Assembly: GCA_947471745.1 (NCBI GenBank)
Contig: CANJKZ010000977.1
Location: 1,364,001-1,428,000, forward strand
Length of the DNA stretch: 64,000 nt
Direction: 5' to 3'
Source: Closterium sp. Naga37s-1
Taxonomy: Eukaryota; Streptophyta; Zygnematophyceae; Desmidiales; Closteriaceae
The translations under genes and the position numbers were made by a program. The notes under the pieces were generated by a model. That model was not told where the DNA came from and made no database searches. It worked only from the letters and a program-made list of their open reading frames with translations. Shown in pieces: positions 1 to 12,000 of the stretch. Position 1 is the first letter of the stretch. Each line of letters starts with the position of its first letter.

Positions 1-3000
1 TTCTCTGCCGCCGCTGCTGCCGATGGCGCTTGTTTCTCTTCAAGCTTTGATGCTTCATCATCCTCACTTCCATCGCCGCCCGCTTTCCTCCTATTCCTTC
101 CTGCGTCATACTGCTTCTTTGTGTGGGCGACGTTCCGTGATATCACCGCTTGCACTCGTGGCATGCGGATGGATTGGAAGGAGCGAAGAGCGTCACTGGA
201 AGGGAGGAGAATGGATTTTGGCCAGGGCGAAGGGCAGTTTTGGGGATGAGAAAGGATTATGACGAGGGAGAGACAAGGCAAAATAGGGGGAGTGGGAGGG
301 AAAGACGAAGGGAGGGAGAGAGGGAGGGTGGGTGGATGAAAAAACATGCGAATGCACCATGGTGCAATGGAACAACGGAAAACACCTGACAACCCACCTG
401 ACATCTGTGGCGCCCACCTGACAACTCACGTGACATATGCAGAACCCACCTGGCATGCGAGTTCCCCCGGAGGCACTCCACCAGCTGAGCCGCATCCTCA
501 AACGCCAGATTGGCTCCCTGCCCCAGCCCTGGCGTCACTGCATGCGCCGCATCTGGACAGGCGGGAGGGTAGAGCAGAGAGGGCAGAGAACAGTGCAGGG
601 AAGGCAGAGGGTAACGCAGGGAAGGCAGAGAGCAGTGCACGGAAGGAAGTGCTATCAAAATGGGAAACATGAACAAAGGAAGGTTGACCCCTTGCCACAT
701 TGAAATCAACTATGGAAGGTAGCGTAATGTGGTAGAACAGAAAATGCATACACAAAGTGTTTCAATATTCTTCATGTCGGATCCGACATTGAAAAATAGC
801 TTTAGAATCAAGAGAACCAACATCCCCAGCAACAGCGCCACGAGCAGCAATAGCACCAGTTTATGTCGAGCTCAAAAGCGAGATGTAATTTAGTTTGTGA
901 ATGTAATTTATGAATGTAGGTTTCGTAGTACTTCATTCTACTAACGTTCATAGTTGAGTGCAGAGTTAGTTAATGTTTCAAGGCAAAGTAATCTCCCAGG
1001 CGTGCCGTACCTCCCAGGACAGCCATACCTCCGAGAAGAGCCGTCCTGCCTTCGACCCAGAAGGGCAGGGGCGGGAGGTCGAGCACGCGGCGTTCAAGAA
1101 TGAGGTCGGGGGGAGTGGCGTTGACAAGCCTCTCCACCACATCCCACCCCTCAAATGCCCGCAGAATCTTCTCTCGCGCCTCCTCCCCCCCCTTGGATCG
1201 TGCGCTGCTGACCGTCGGATCGGCGGAATCAATGAGTGTACACGCCCAGAAGAGTTTGCCTGCTCCACAGTCGGCGGCGGTTGCAGTGCGGTTGTCACCG
1301 AGTATTGTATTTACCTGACGTGGCTGCACCAGCTGCAGGAAGGGAAGGGAAGGCCGGGAAAGTGAAGGCCGGGAAAGAAGGCCGGGAAAGAAGGCCGGGA
1401 AAGTGAAGGCCAGGTACGGGATAATCAACCAGACAGAGCGTGCCTGCTCCACAGTCGGCGGCGGTTGCAAAACCATAAGTAGCTGCTGCGTGGCCGGCTG
1501 GCACGGAGTGTGGTGCAGAGTAAATCCAGAAATTCTAAAAAAAATATTGAGAATTCTCAAAACAATCCGTATGTGTTGTGGCTGCAGCTGCTGCCAGAAG
1601 GAAGGCCGGGAAAGAAGGGAGAAGGAAAGAATGGGAGGCTAGTCTAGCCAGCATAGCCCGCCGGCTCTATAACCTACTGACTTTTTGAGTCGACTCAAAA
1701 GCCAAGAATGGGAGAATAGTCTACCGGCACAGAGACGTGTAACTGGATACCAAGGGGCACACACAGGGTGGGGGACGAGGGGGGCACATACGGGGTGCGG
1801 GCAGAGGCTGCTGTCAATGATGGCCCTCCAGATGGTTCTGCCGTTGTCTCTCGCACTCACTCCCTCGCATGCTGCCCCGCTCAGCAGATGCTTCCGCGCC
1901 TCCGAGTGAATGCCGTCTGCCCCCAGCAGCAGCGGGGTCTGGTGGACGGGGGGGGGGGGGGGGGGGGGGGGAGAGAAAGGAAGGGGCGAAGAATGGTGTC
2001 ATCACCCCTCGTCATCACCCCACCCACCCTCTGCTATGGCCAATGACAAGACATCAAGATGATACTGCTTGTCACCTCTCCCCACACCCCACCCTTTGCC
2101 CTCAACCCACCCTTCCCTCCCTTTCCCCCGCTCCGCCATCCCCTCCCCACGTCTCGTCCTTAACACAAAACAATCCCCCACCTTCCTCCCCTCTCCACCT
2201 CCCATTTCCCACTCACCTCCACCTCCAGAAACCGCTCTTCACCGCCCGAAACCTTCTTAAAAACGCATTTCACTGCGCCGCTCCCCTCTTCCTCCTCTCC
2301 CTGCGTAAACTCCACGAGCCTGTGCCCCATATGGACGGCATCGTTTGGCAGCATCCCACGCAGGACGTCTAAGACTTCTTGCCAGCGGATGCAGAGCATG
2401 GGGAAGCCGTAGCGGGCAGTAATGCTCGTCGCGGGCTCAAACCGGAAAAGGATATCACCCGTTGGAGAGCGGTTGAAACCGATGGGGTCCGGTACTCCAC
2501 GGGAAATCAGCTGAGAGGAAGCAGAGACGAAGGGGAATGGGCCAAGGAAGGGAAGGGAAGGGAAGGGCAGGGAAGGGAAGGGAGGGGAAGGGAAGGGAAG
2601 GAAAGGGAAGGGAACGGAAGGGAAGGGAAGGGAACGGAAGGGAACGGAAGGGAACGGAAGGGAAGGGAAGGGAAGGGAAGGGAAGGGAGGCAAGCAATAG
2701 CGGATGGTGAGCATGGGGAAGCTGAACTGCAGGGCATGTTGCACGAGAGGTTCCCCCGGAAAGGAGATCGCTGGTTTCAGAGCGGTTGAGTCGGGTTGGT
2801 TTCGGTACTCCACGGGATATTAACGGAGGGAAAGAGGAGATGGGGAACTACATAAATCGAGGAGACAGGAGAAGCCGTGGAAACAGGAGGAGATGAAAAA
2901 GCAGGAGACAAGAGCAATGATGCACAGCTAGTACCGGTTCCCATGGGCATGCATCAGCATCAGCAGCAGCCATAACCATCACATGCCTGGGGCACAATCG

Positions 3001-4257
3001 CAGGGTCGATTCTGCTGAGCGCCCTGAGCCCGTTGGGAAAGAGGGTGAGGAGGGTTCCCCCATCTATCACCTCGTCCCGTGCCTCGTATACCTGCACGTT
3101 GGGATGTGGCATGAGGCATGAGACATGGCATGTGGCATGGGCATGAGGCAGGAACATTATGGATTTTGAGGCGTCTCAAAGGCCTCCCCTCGCACCTCTT
3201 CCCATCCCTCCTATACCTACACATGGATGGTATGTAGAGCCTGGGATGCTATGCAACGAGATACATTGAGAGGATGGGAGAAGGCGCACAGCATTCCCAT
3301 TTGCAGTCACAGAGCATTACCAGAGCATGATCAACACGTTACATGCAGTTGTGACGTGTCACATGGAATGCATTTGAAGCATGAACCCCACAATGCAACA
3401 GGCAGACACAACGGGAATGAAACAACGAAGGGTAAAGCAATACGAAACAGGACTGATGGAAACAATGACAAGCTATTTACAATTCCAACAGTCTTAGCTG
3501 ATTCCAGCACGTTTCCCTGATTCCATCACTTTTACCCAAGTCTAGCACCTTTTCCCTGATTCCATCACTTTTACCCAAGTCTAGCACCTTTTCCCTGATT
3601 CCATCACTTTTACCCAAGTCTAGCACCTTTTCCCTGATTCCAGCACTTTTACTGATTCCAACAATCTTGCCTGATTTTAGCACTTTTCCCTGATTCCAGC
3701 ACGTTTCCTGATTCCAGCACTTAATTTCTGATTCAAGCACTTCTTCCTGATTCCAGCATTCTTACCTAGTGGATTACAGCTTCCAGTTACCACCACACCT
3801 GCGCGTCAATCCCAATGTTTCGGAGGCCAATAGCAGTTGCGAGGCCGGCCAATCCTCCACCGACAATCACTGCCTCCGACACTGCTGTCCCCCTTGCGCC
3901 CTTTCTGCTCGCCGAAGCAGCAGGAGAAGACGCAGAGGCAACAACACCCCGCCAAAAGCCTCCACGGTTGACATTGCGAGTCCCAGACGACCCCCTCGCC
4001 GCAAAAACACGTTCCTTGAAGATAGAGAGGCTGCTCAACAGGCTGTTACTGGTACTGCTGCTAACGCTGAAGCCTTTACCGATGCTTCCAGTCGCACGAC
4101 GCTCAGCATGTAAGGCTCGTTTCTCGAAACGAATCAGATGAGAACGCGGGTTCCTGCTCGGAGATGGCGACGCTGTATCCCTCGGATCCAGGAGACGGAC
4201 GGTTAAGATGCGTGTTACTCCCGGAACGGTCGACACGATGTGCGACACGGTGGCCAT
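1..4257 (-). CDS. FAD-dependent monooxygenase, copy A (3' end beyond the left edge)
   Basis: Class A flavin monooxygenase of the zeaxanthin epoxidase/salicylate hydroxylase type, closest in layout to plant CTF2A-like proteins; substrate unknown. Seven exons by GT/AG signals and by match to copy B: 4257-3799, 3091-2987, 2510-2217, 1938-1792, 1332-1029, 552-450 and 195 to beyond 1. The first ~115 residues are Ser/Arg-rich with few acids, like a plastid transit peptide. The Rossmann motif GGGLAGLATAIGL follows. Exon 4 has the DG motif GADGIHSEAR. Exons 5 and 6 together form the GD motif LLGDAAHAVTPGLGQGAN, split at a phase-1 intron. Exon 7 has RMPRVQAV. Intron 2 appears to use a GC donor (CAG|GCATGT), which keeps phase 0. 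The start ATG is shared with copy B. Introns hold partial copies of exons 2, 3 and 5. Family assignment is strong; exon ends are read by eye. Confidence 0.82.
378..449 (-). repeat. Donor-like short repeats just after exon 6 of copy A
   Basis: Read on the gene strand, the exon ends CCAG|GTGGGT and the first 70 bases of the intron repeat this kind of block (CAGGTGGG, GTCAGGTGGGTTGT). Each block again looks like a 5' splice site. The same arrangement is seen in copy B. Confidence 0.6.
1405..1500 (-). repeat. Degenerate copy of the start of exon 5 (copy A)
   Basis: The gene strand reads ATAADCGAG-like peptide matching the first third of exon 5, placed upstream of the true exon and its acceptor. 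It is an intronic partial exon duplicate and is not expected to be spliced in. Confidence 0.55.
1948..1971 (+). repeat. 24-base homopolymer G (poly-C on the gene strand)
   Basis: On the gene strand this is a pure C run ending nine bases before the CCACCAG acceptor of exon 4, so it occupies the polypyrimidine tract. The same spot in copy B has a C run of only about nine. Confidence 0.9.
2546..2690 (+). repeat. (GGGAA)n-type microsatellite in intron 2 of copy A
   Basis: About 145 bases of GGGAAG/GGAAC units. On the gene strand it is TTCCC-rich and lies just 5' of the exon 3 acceptor (CTCTCAG at 2517-2511), extending the polypyrimidine tract. Confidence 0.9.
2700..2815 (-). repeat. Degenerate duplicate of the 5' half of exon 3 (copy A)
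   Basis: The gene strand again reads CCCGTGGAGTACCG, then sequence like the exon 3 segment ending in PMLTIR, but frame is lost. It lies upstream of the functional exon 3. Copy B has the corresponding duplicate, so the event predates the gene duplication. Confidence 0.65.
3160..3225 (-). repeat. Partial copy of the start of exon 2 in intron 1 (copy A)
   Basis: The segment GTATAGGAGGGATGGGAAG on the gene strand parallels the exon 2 start GTATACGAGGCACGGGACG about 130 bases downstream. It is diverged and has no open frame of its own. Confidence 0.5.
3512..3768 (+). repeat. 39-bp tandem repeat in intron 1 of copy A
   Basis: A 39-bp unit starting TTTCCCTGATTCCATCAC is repeated at 3512, 3551, 3590 and 3629, then decays into short CTGATTCCAGCAC units. 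Intron 1 of copy B keeps a few such units near 13640-13690. Confidence 0.85.
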
Positions 4258-5924
4258 TCCAAAGCGTTCGATTATGACGTTGCCACCAAAACTGAAGACC
4301 TCAAGAGGTTCCTTTTGATACTATCAACAAGGAAGCACGCATACTTGTCACTGAATGGTGAAAAGGGCGGGAAAGACCTCCCGTGAATGACTCCTAATGC
4401 TAGAATGATTCCAGAATCGGCTCATTTGAGGGAAATCTGTGGCTGCTATTTGCGCGAATATATTCCAGCGGGCCATTTTGGCGAAATGTTACATGCTTCG
4501 CCAGGCTTCGTAAACCCCTAACGACGTCGCTAACCAGAAGATTCGCCATTCCGAACAGCACTGTCACATCGGGCATGCTGCCAAATGTGTTGCAGGTTCG
4601 AACAGCGCTGTTCGAACACAGAATGATAGGAGCCCCCCTCTCAGGACGGACGACGCCTCTGATTGGACAGCACCCCGCCTAGTCGCTAGCAAAATCGCTT
4701 CTCACCGGAAACAGTCGCAGTGCATCGGAAAGGGCAGTGTAGCAGGGAAACAAAATCGTGAGCAGCAGTAGAGTACGAGGAGACATTGTGAATGGATGGG
4801 CGAAAATGGGTCAAACTAGAATGGCAGGCGACTGAAAGTTTTTCTTGCGACGCTTAACGACGTCGCCCTATTATAGGCGACGTCGCATGTTCGAACAGGC
4901 TGCGTGTTCGAAAAGAGAGGGTGTCACCTCTGGTGACGAGCTGTCACATTCAACAGAGTGTTCAATTTTGTGTTCGGACACTGTTCGTACAGTGAATTCG
5001 TTATGCATGTTCGGATTTGAACTTCCAGCCCCGAGGTGACACGCCCTGAGTCTGCTTTGTTCACCATTGCGGTTCCAATCCAATTTCCAGTGTTGCGAGT
5101 CGGAACAGCTGCTTTCAGGATTTGGGTGGGATCAGGAAAGTGAAGCCATTTTTGCCTGGAATTCTGGAAACACGAGGGTTTGGTTCGACATGGTTTCTCG
5201 TTCGTTCGCCGTAGCTATGGGAGATTGGCTAGGCTCCAAGCCGAGTCAGAACCTGTGGCTCCGATCTGGGCCAAACCCAAGGCCCGGAAAGCAGATGGTG
5301 GTTCGGAATCTGGGGCATTACCGCTGGGGTCACTCCAGCACACTGACATACGCCCCGCAGTCAGCCACGTGGCTCGATGAAACCCATCGGATCTTGCGGG
5401 CATCTTCGTGGTAGCCATTACCACTTCGTGGTCACCATCAACTCGGCGCGAATTACCTAACTGGTACCTCAGCAATTCAACCGCACAGTACACCGCATGA
5501 CTCTCCTTTTGCGGGCTATTTTGTACAAAAAACTGTTCTGTAATAGCAACTCTTACACCAATATTGCAGGTGACTTCTGAAAACCCACAGCAATTCTAAT
5601 TTATGCCTGATGTTGCCTGGAATGACTGGGCTGGGTCGGGTCGGATGCAGTTAGGTGTAGGACCATGAGTGCTTAAGGGTTCTGAGCTCTGTACAGACTG
5701 AGAGAAAGTGGAAAATCTAGTGGAAAAGTTGTATGCATGGCAAGCGAAAAAAACTACGTAAATTATGAGGCAACATGTATTGCTTCACTGCAGCAACATG
5801 ACAGACTCACAAGGCAAGCATAGAGTACCTCGTCAGCATCACATGAGGCGCATTGAAGAGCATCACTGTGAGTTTGTGAATGCACACCAAATCAGAACAC
5901 AACACTTGTAACTAGAAAATCCTC
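4258..5924. promoter_or_regulatory. Region upstream of copy A / downstream of copy B
   Basis: No gene is visible. About 4258-5290 is similar to 14164-15085 upstream of copy B, so the tandem duplication included about 1 kb of 5' DNA and probably the promoter. It contains a 22-bp perfect palindrome at 4596-4617 (GTTCGAACAGC plus its reverse complement), further TTCGAA sites near 4890-4915, and a hairpin with 10-bp arms at 4858-4867 and 4876-4885. Confidence 0.5.
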
Positions 5925-5929
5925 TTATA

Positions 5930-5980
5930 GAACCACAATGTCATAATCATACAGGTCCTCATCAGGACCAAGCCCCCTTG
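5930..5980 (-). repeat. Duplicate of the 3' coding tail of copy B
   Basis: Just beyond the stop of copy B the gene strand reads GPDEDLYDYDIVV, a near copy of the last exon's DPDEDLYGYDIVV. It is a second tail fragment outside the predicted reading frame. Confidence 0.65.
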
Positions 5981-6009
5981 TAATGACGAAGTTCTTTAAC
6001 AAGGACACG

Positions 6010-9000
6010 TTACTGGTGCAGAACACTCGCAACACGACGATCCTCCTCCTCCCAGACCACGATGTCATAACCATACAGATCCTCATCAGGATCACGCCCC
6101 TCTCGTGCCGCCACTGCAGCCATTGCCGCTTGAACCTCTTCAATCTTTGGCACTTCATCCTCCTCACTTCCATCACTGCCTGCTCCTCCCCCATTCCCTG
6201 CTGCCTTCTTCTCTTTCTTGGCGCCATAAATCGTCTTTGAGGCGGCAGCGTAACGTGATGCCACCGCTTGCACTCGTGGCATGCGGAGGGACTGGAAGGA
6301 GTGAAGCCCGTCACTGGAAGTGTAGGGTAGCAGAAGCGGGGGGGGGGCCATGCGGTTGAAGCGTTTCGAAGACCCACTCGTGGCATGCGGAGGGATTGGA
6401 AGGAGCAAAGCGCATCACCGTCTCACTCTCAGATGCCATTTTGGGTTAACACAGGGGTTAGAGGAGGAAGGGTGAGACAGCAGTAAGGGAGGGAGGAGGA
6501 TGGATAATAGCAAGGGAGATATAGCAAGCAAGGGAGAGACGAATGTGACGTGATGCCACCGCTTGCACTCGTGGCATGCAGAGAGCGTCATTGGAAGGGA
6601 TGGGAAGGAGAATGGGGGGAGAGAGGGGGAGGGGGAGAGGGGGGGGGTGTGTTTGGCGTTTCAAAGACCCCCTTGTGGCATGTGGAGGGATTGGAAGGAG
6701 CAAAGAGCATCACTGGAAGGGATGGGAAGGAGAGGGAGAGGAAATGTTGCTTTGGACCGTCTCACTCTTAGGTACCGTTTTGGGATGACATGGGGGTTTA
6801 AGGAGGAACGGGGAGGCAGCAGTAAGGGTGGGAGGAGGATGGTTTACCACTAATGAGGCAACAAAGGGGGATTGGGAGGGCAAGACGACCGGAGGAAGAG
6901 AGGGAGGGTGGGTGGATGCAAAACTACGCGAATGCACCATGGCGCAATGGAGCAATAGAAAACAAGCACCTAAAGCAAAAAAAAGGCATGCCATTACACC
7001 CACCCGGCATGCGATAGCACCCACCTGACAAGCCACCTGGCAACGAACCTGACAACCCACCTGACAAGCCACCTGAGAACCCACCTGGCATGCGAGTGTG
7101 CCTGAAGGCACTCCACCAGCTGCGCCGCATCCTCAAACGCCATATTAGCGCCCTGCCCTGGCGTCACTGCATGCGCCGCATCTGGACAGGCGGAGGGTAA
7201 TCCATGAAAGGCAGGGAAGATATGGGGAGTGAAACACGAGCGCAGGAAGATTGGCCCACTGCTCTATTTCTGGCCATACTTCAGGGGTCTAATTCAGCAC
7301 TGTCACAAGGACATACCAACCAAACGACTAAGCACGGGAGCAGAATGGGGCACTACAGAACTTGGCACATTGTCATGCCAATGAGTAAAATTTTGTTGTC
7401 AGGTAGTGCTGACAGATAGCCTTGGCATGTGTTTTCAGATTGTCAGATTGCTGCAGATAGTGCTGCTTGTGAATGTGTTTTCCATAGGACCTCCCCGTTT
7501 TCAATTATCCATAGTCGTTGCTTAGATATTTCCTTGTCATACCCTCTATAGTATAAGGCAACATACGTAAAATCCCATTTGAGATCACACTCGCAACATG
7601 ACACACTCACATAGACTACCCTTAAACAATTACTATTTATTCCCACCTGCACCAAATCCCACACACCATCACCCCAGGCGTACCTCCAAGGAGAGCCGTC
7701 CTCCCTTTGACCCAGAAGGGCAGGGGCGGGAGGTCGAGCACGCGGCGTTCAAGAATGAGGTCGGGGGGAGTGGCCTTGACCACCTGCTCCACCACATCCC
7801 ACCCCTCAAAAGCCCGCAGGATCTTCCCCCGCGCCTCCTCCCCCCCGCTGGACCGCGCGCTGCTGACCGTCGGATCGGCGGAATCGTCGAGAGTTAAAAC
7901 CCAGTAGAGCTTTCCTGCTCCAGAGTCGACAAAGGTTGCCATGCGTTTGACGCCAAGAAAAGCGAGTGCGTGCCGTGGCTGCAGGAGCTGCGGGAGGGAA
8001 AGGCCGTAAGAAGGGAGAAGGCTGAAAGGAGGGGATAGTCTAGTAGCAGACATAGCCTGCCTTCTCTATGATCAAATCTACAGCAGATGCTAGTTGGTTT
8101 CAAAGGCTGTCAGCTTAAAAAAACCATGTAGCAGCAATAGCCTGCCTGCTCTATGATCAATTGTAGAGCAGCTACTGTGAGGTTGGCTTGACACCGAGCA
8201 TTGTTTGTGTGTGCTTATTGAGAGCCCTCAGCAGACAGAGAGCACTTGACCTTCTGGTCGACTCAAAAGGGACCTTGAGTTTCGTGAGCAGGCAGACATA
8301 GGGCACTTGACTTTCACGTCGACTCAAAGTCACCTTGAGAACTCTCAGCAGGCAGACAGAGAGCACTTGACACTGACCATACTGTGTGCGTCGCTTTTGC
8401 GAGCCCGCAGCAAACAGAGGTGTAATCGAGTACCAATCATGGTTTGTGAATAACGTGTGGCTTCAGCAGACCAAGAGGAGGCACACGCGGGGTGGGAACC
8501 GAGAAGCACATAGCTGGGCATATGAGACACTCACTGGTTGGGAGCAGAGAGGAACATATGGGGTGCGGGCAGAGGCACACATACGGGGTGCGGGCAGAGG
8601 CTGCTGTCAACGACGGCCCTCCAGATGGTTCTACCATTGTCCCGCGGACTCACTCCCCCGCCTTCTGCTGAACCGCTCAGCAGCTGCTTCCGTGCCTCCG
8701 AGTGAATGCCGTCTGCCCCCAGCAGCAGAGGGGTCTGGAGGACGGAGGGGGGGGGTGAAAAGAAGGGGTGAAATGCGGTGGAAAGAGGTACGAGGAGGCA
8801 GAGGGTGAATGCTGAATTTGGGAGAGAAGAAAAGGAGGAGGCAGATGAACGATTAAGAGAGACCGTTGCCCACGTCATCACCCCTCGTCATCACTCCACG
8901 TCATCACCCCACATCATCACTCCACGTCATCACCCCACCCCACCCTTTGCCATGGCCGATCACAAGACACCGATCACAAGACCGTTTTCTCCCTTCCCCC

Positions 9001-12000
9001 CACTCCCCCGACTCCCTCCCCCCGTCTCGCCCTCAACACAGAACCATCCCCACGTTCTTCCTTTCTTTTCTTCCTTTCCGTTCTTCTTTCCTTCCTTTCC
9101 CCCACTCACCTCCACCTCCACCAACCGCTCTTCACCACCGGAAACCTTCTGAAAAACGCATTTCACCGAGCCACTCTTCGTGGCTGCGCCGCTCCCCTCA
9201 CCACTCCCCTCCGCTTCCTGTGAAAACTCCACAAGCTTGTGCCCAGTGTGGACGGCGTCGTTTGGCAGCATTCCGTGCAACACGTCGAGTATCTCTCGCC
9301 AGCGGATGCAGAGCATGGGAAAGCCGAAGCGGGGGGTCATGTTGGACGCAAGCTCCCACCGGAAAAGAAGCTCGCCAGTTAAAGAGCGGCTGAGAACGGT
9401 GGGGTTCGGTACTCCACGGGATATCAGCTGAGGGAATAGGAGATCAAAGGGAAGGTGTCACGGGAGGGAATGCGTCACGGGAGGGAATGCGTCACGGGAG
9501 GGAAGCAACAGCAGATGGTGAGCAGGGGGGGGCCAAACCGGGCGGTCATGTTGGACGCATTATCCCACTGGAAAGGAGATCTCTGGATGGAGAGCGGTTG
9601 CGACTGGTGGGGTCTGGTACTCCACAAGATGTCAGCTGAGGGAAAGAGAAGGGGAAATAACACAAAACGAGTAAGTAGGTGAAAATGAGGACACGGGGGA
9701 AAAACGAGGAAACAGGAGAAAATGGTGAAAGCTCGCAGCCCAAATTGCACAAGTTTAGTAAGCTTGCGCTAGTCTGAGGGCTGGGTGGTTTGGGAAAGTC
9801 AAGCAGGTGTTGGGAGGGTCGCGATGTCTGATTTCGCAACACTCGGGTGCTTTTCGCTGAGTCAGCAAACCCCAGGGCCAACTGCCTGTTTGAGACCTCG
9901 AGTCCCAAATTGCAGAAAGCTGAAACTTGAAGTTATAGCCCTGGGTTAAACCTCGACCAATGATATTGCTTCGTACCTACTGTAACCCTACATTCGCCAA
10001 TTCACAGTACCCAAAACAGCAGCTGCGCAAGATTAGTAAACTTGCTCAGCACGGTCCGTAATTTGGGCCGCGAGATTTAAGAGGGAAGTCAACTGGAAAA
10101 GTAAGCGAGAGATGAGGAAGAGGAAGTGGAAGAGGGGGCACATACGCAGCATCGGTTGCTGCTTCTACCACGTGGTTTTGCCGAATGCAAAGTTCGATCG
10201 GACCTGACCCCTTGCACAACTATTACAGGCTTATGCATTGCTCACACATGCCTGGGGCACAAACGCACGGTCGGTTCTGTTGAGCGGCCTGAGCCATCCA
10301 GGCATCACATCACATGCAGGCATCACCATCACAAGCAGGCATCGCCATCACAAGCAGGCATCACCATCACAAGCAGGCATCACCATCACATGCAGGCATC
10401 ACCATCACATGCAGGCATCGCCATCACAAGCAGGCATCACCATCACATGCAGGCATCACCATCACATGCAGGCATCACCATCACATGCAGGCATCACCAT
10501 CACATGCAGGCATCACCATCACATGCAGGCATCACCATCACATGCAGGCATCACCATCACATGCAGGCATCACCATCACATGCAGGCATCGCCATCACAA
10601 GCAGGCATCACCATCACATGCAGGCATCACCATCACATGCAGGCATCACCATCACATGCAGGCATCACCATCACATGCAGGCATCACCATCACATGCAGG
10701 CATCACCATCACATGCAGGCATCACCATCACATGCAGGCATCGCCATCACAAGCAGGCATCACCATCACATGCAGGCATCACCATCACATGCAGGCATCA
10801 CCATCAAATGCAGGCCTCACCATCACATGCAGGCATCGCCATCACAAGCAGGCATCACCATCACATGCGGGCATCACCATCACATGCAGGCATCACCATC
10901 ACATGCAGGCATCACCATCACATGCAGGGATCACCATCACATGCAGGCATCACCATCACATGCAGGCATCACCATCACATGCAGGCATCACCATCACATG
11001 TAGGCATCACCATCACATGCAGGCATCACCATCACATGCAGGCATCACCATCACATGCAGGCATCACCATCACATGCAGGCATCGCCATCACAAGCAGGC
11101 ATCACCATCACATGCAGGCATCACCATCACATGCAGGCATCACCATCACATGCAGGCATCACCATCACATGCAGGCATCACCATCACATGCAGGCATCAC
11201 CATCACATGCAGGCATCACCATCACATGCAGGCATCACCATCACAAGCAGGCATCACCATCACATGCAGGCATCGCCATCACATGCAGGCATCGCCATCA
11301 CAAGCAGGCATCACCATCACATGCAGGCATCACCATCACATGCAGGCATCACCATCACATGCAGGCATCACCACCACATGCAGGCATCACCATCACATGC
11401 AGGCATCGCCATCACAAGCAGGCATCACCATCACATGCAGGCATCCCCATCACATGCAGGCATCACCATCACATGCAGGCATCACCATCACATGCAGGCA
11501 TCACCATCACATGCAGGCATAACCATCACATGCAGGCATCACCATCACATGCAGGCATCGCCATCACAAGCAGGCATCGCCATCACATGCAGGCATCGCC
11601 ATCACAAGCAAGCATCACCATCACAAGCAGGCATCACCATCACATGCAGGCATCACCATCACATGCAGGCATCACCATCACATGCAGGCATCACCATCAC
11701 ATGCAGGCATCACCATCACATGCAGGCATCACCATCACATGCAGGCATCACCATCACATGCAGGCATCACCATCACATGCAGGCATCACCATCACATGCA
11801 GGCATCACCATCACATGCAGGCATCACCATCACATGCAGGCATCACCATCACATGCAGGCATCACCATCACATGCAGGCATCGCCATCACAAGCTGGCAT
11901 CACCATCACATGCAGGCATCACCATCACATGCAGGCATCACCATCACATGCAGGCATCACCATCACATGCAGGCATCACCATCACATGCAGGCATCACCA

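Noticed and set aside
2455-2789. Arg/Glu/Gly- or Pro/Phe-rich frames over 2450-2790
   Set aside because: Generated by the GGGAA microsatellite in an intron.
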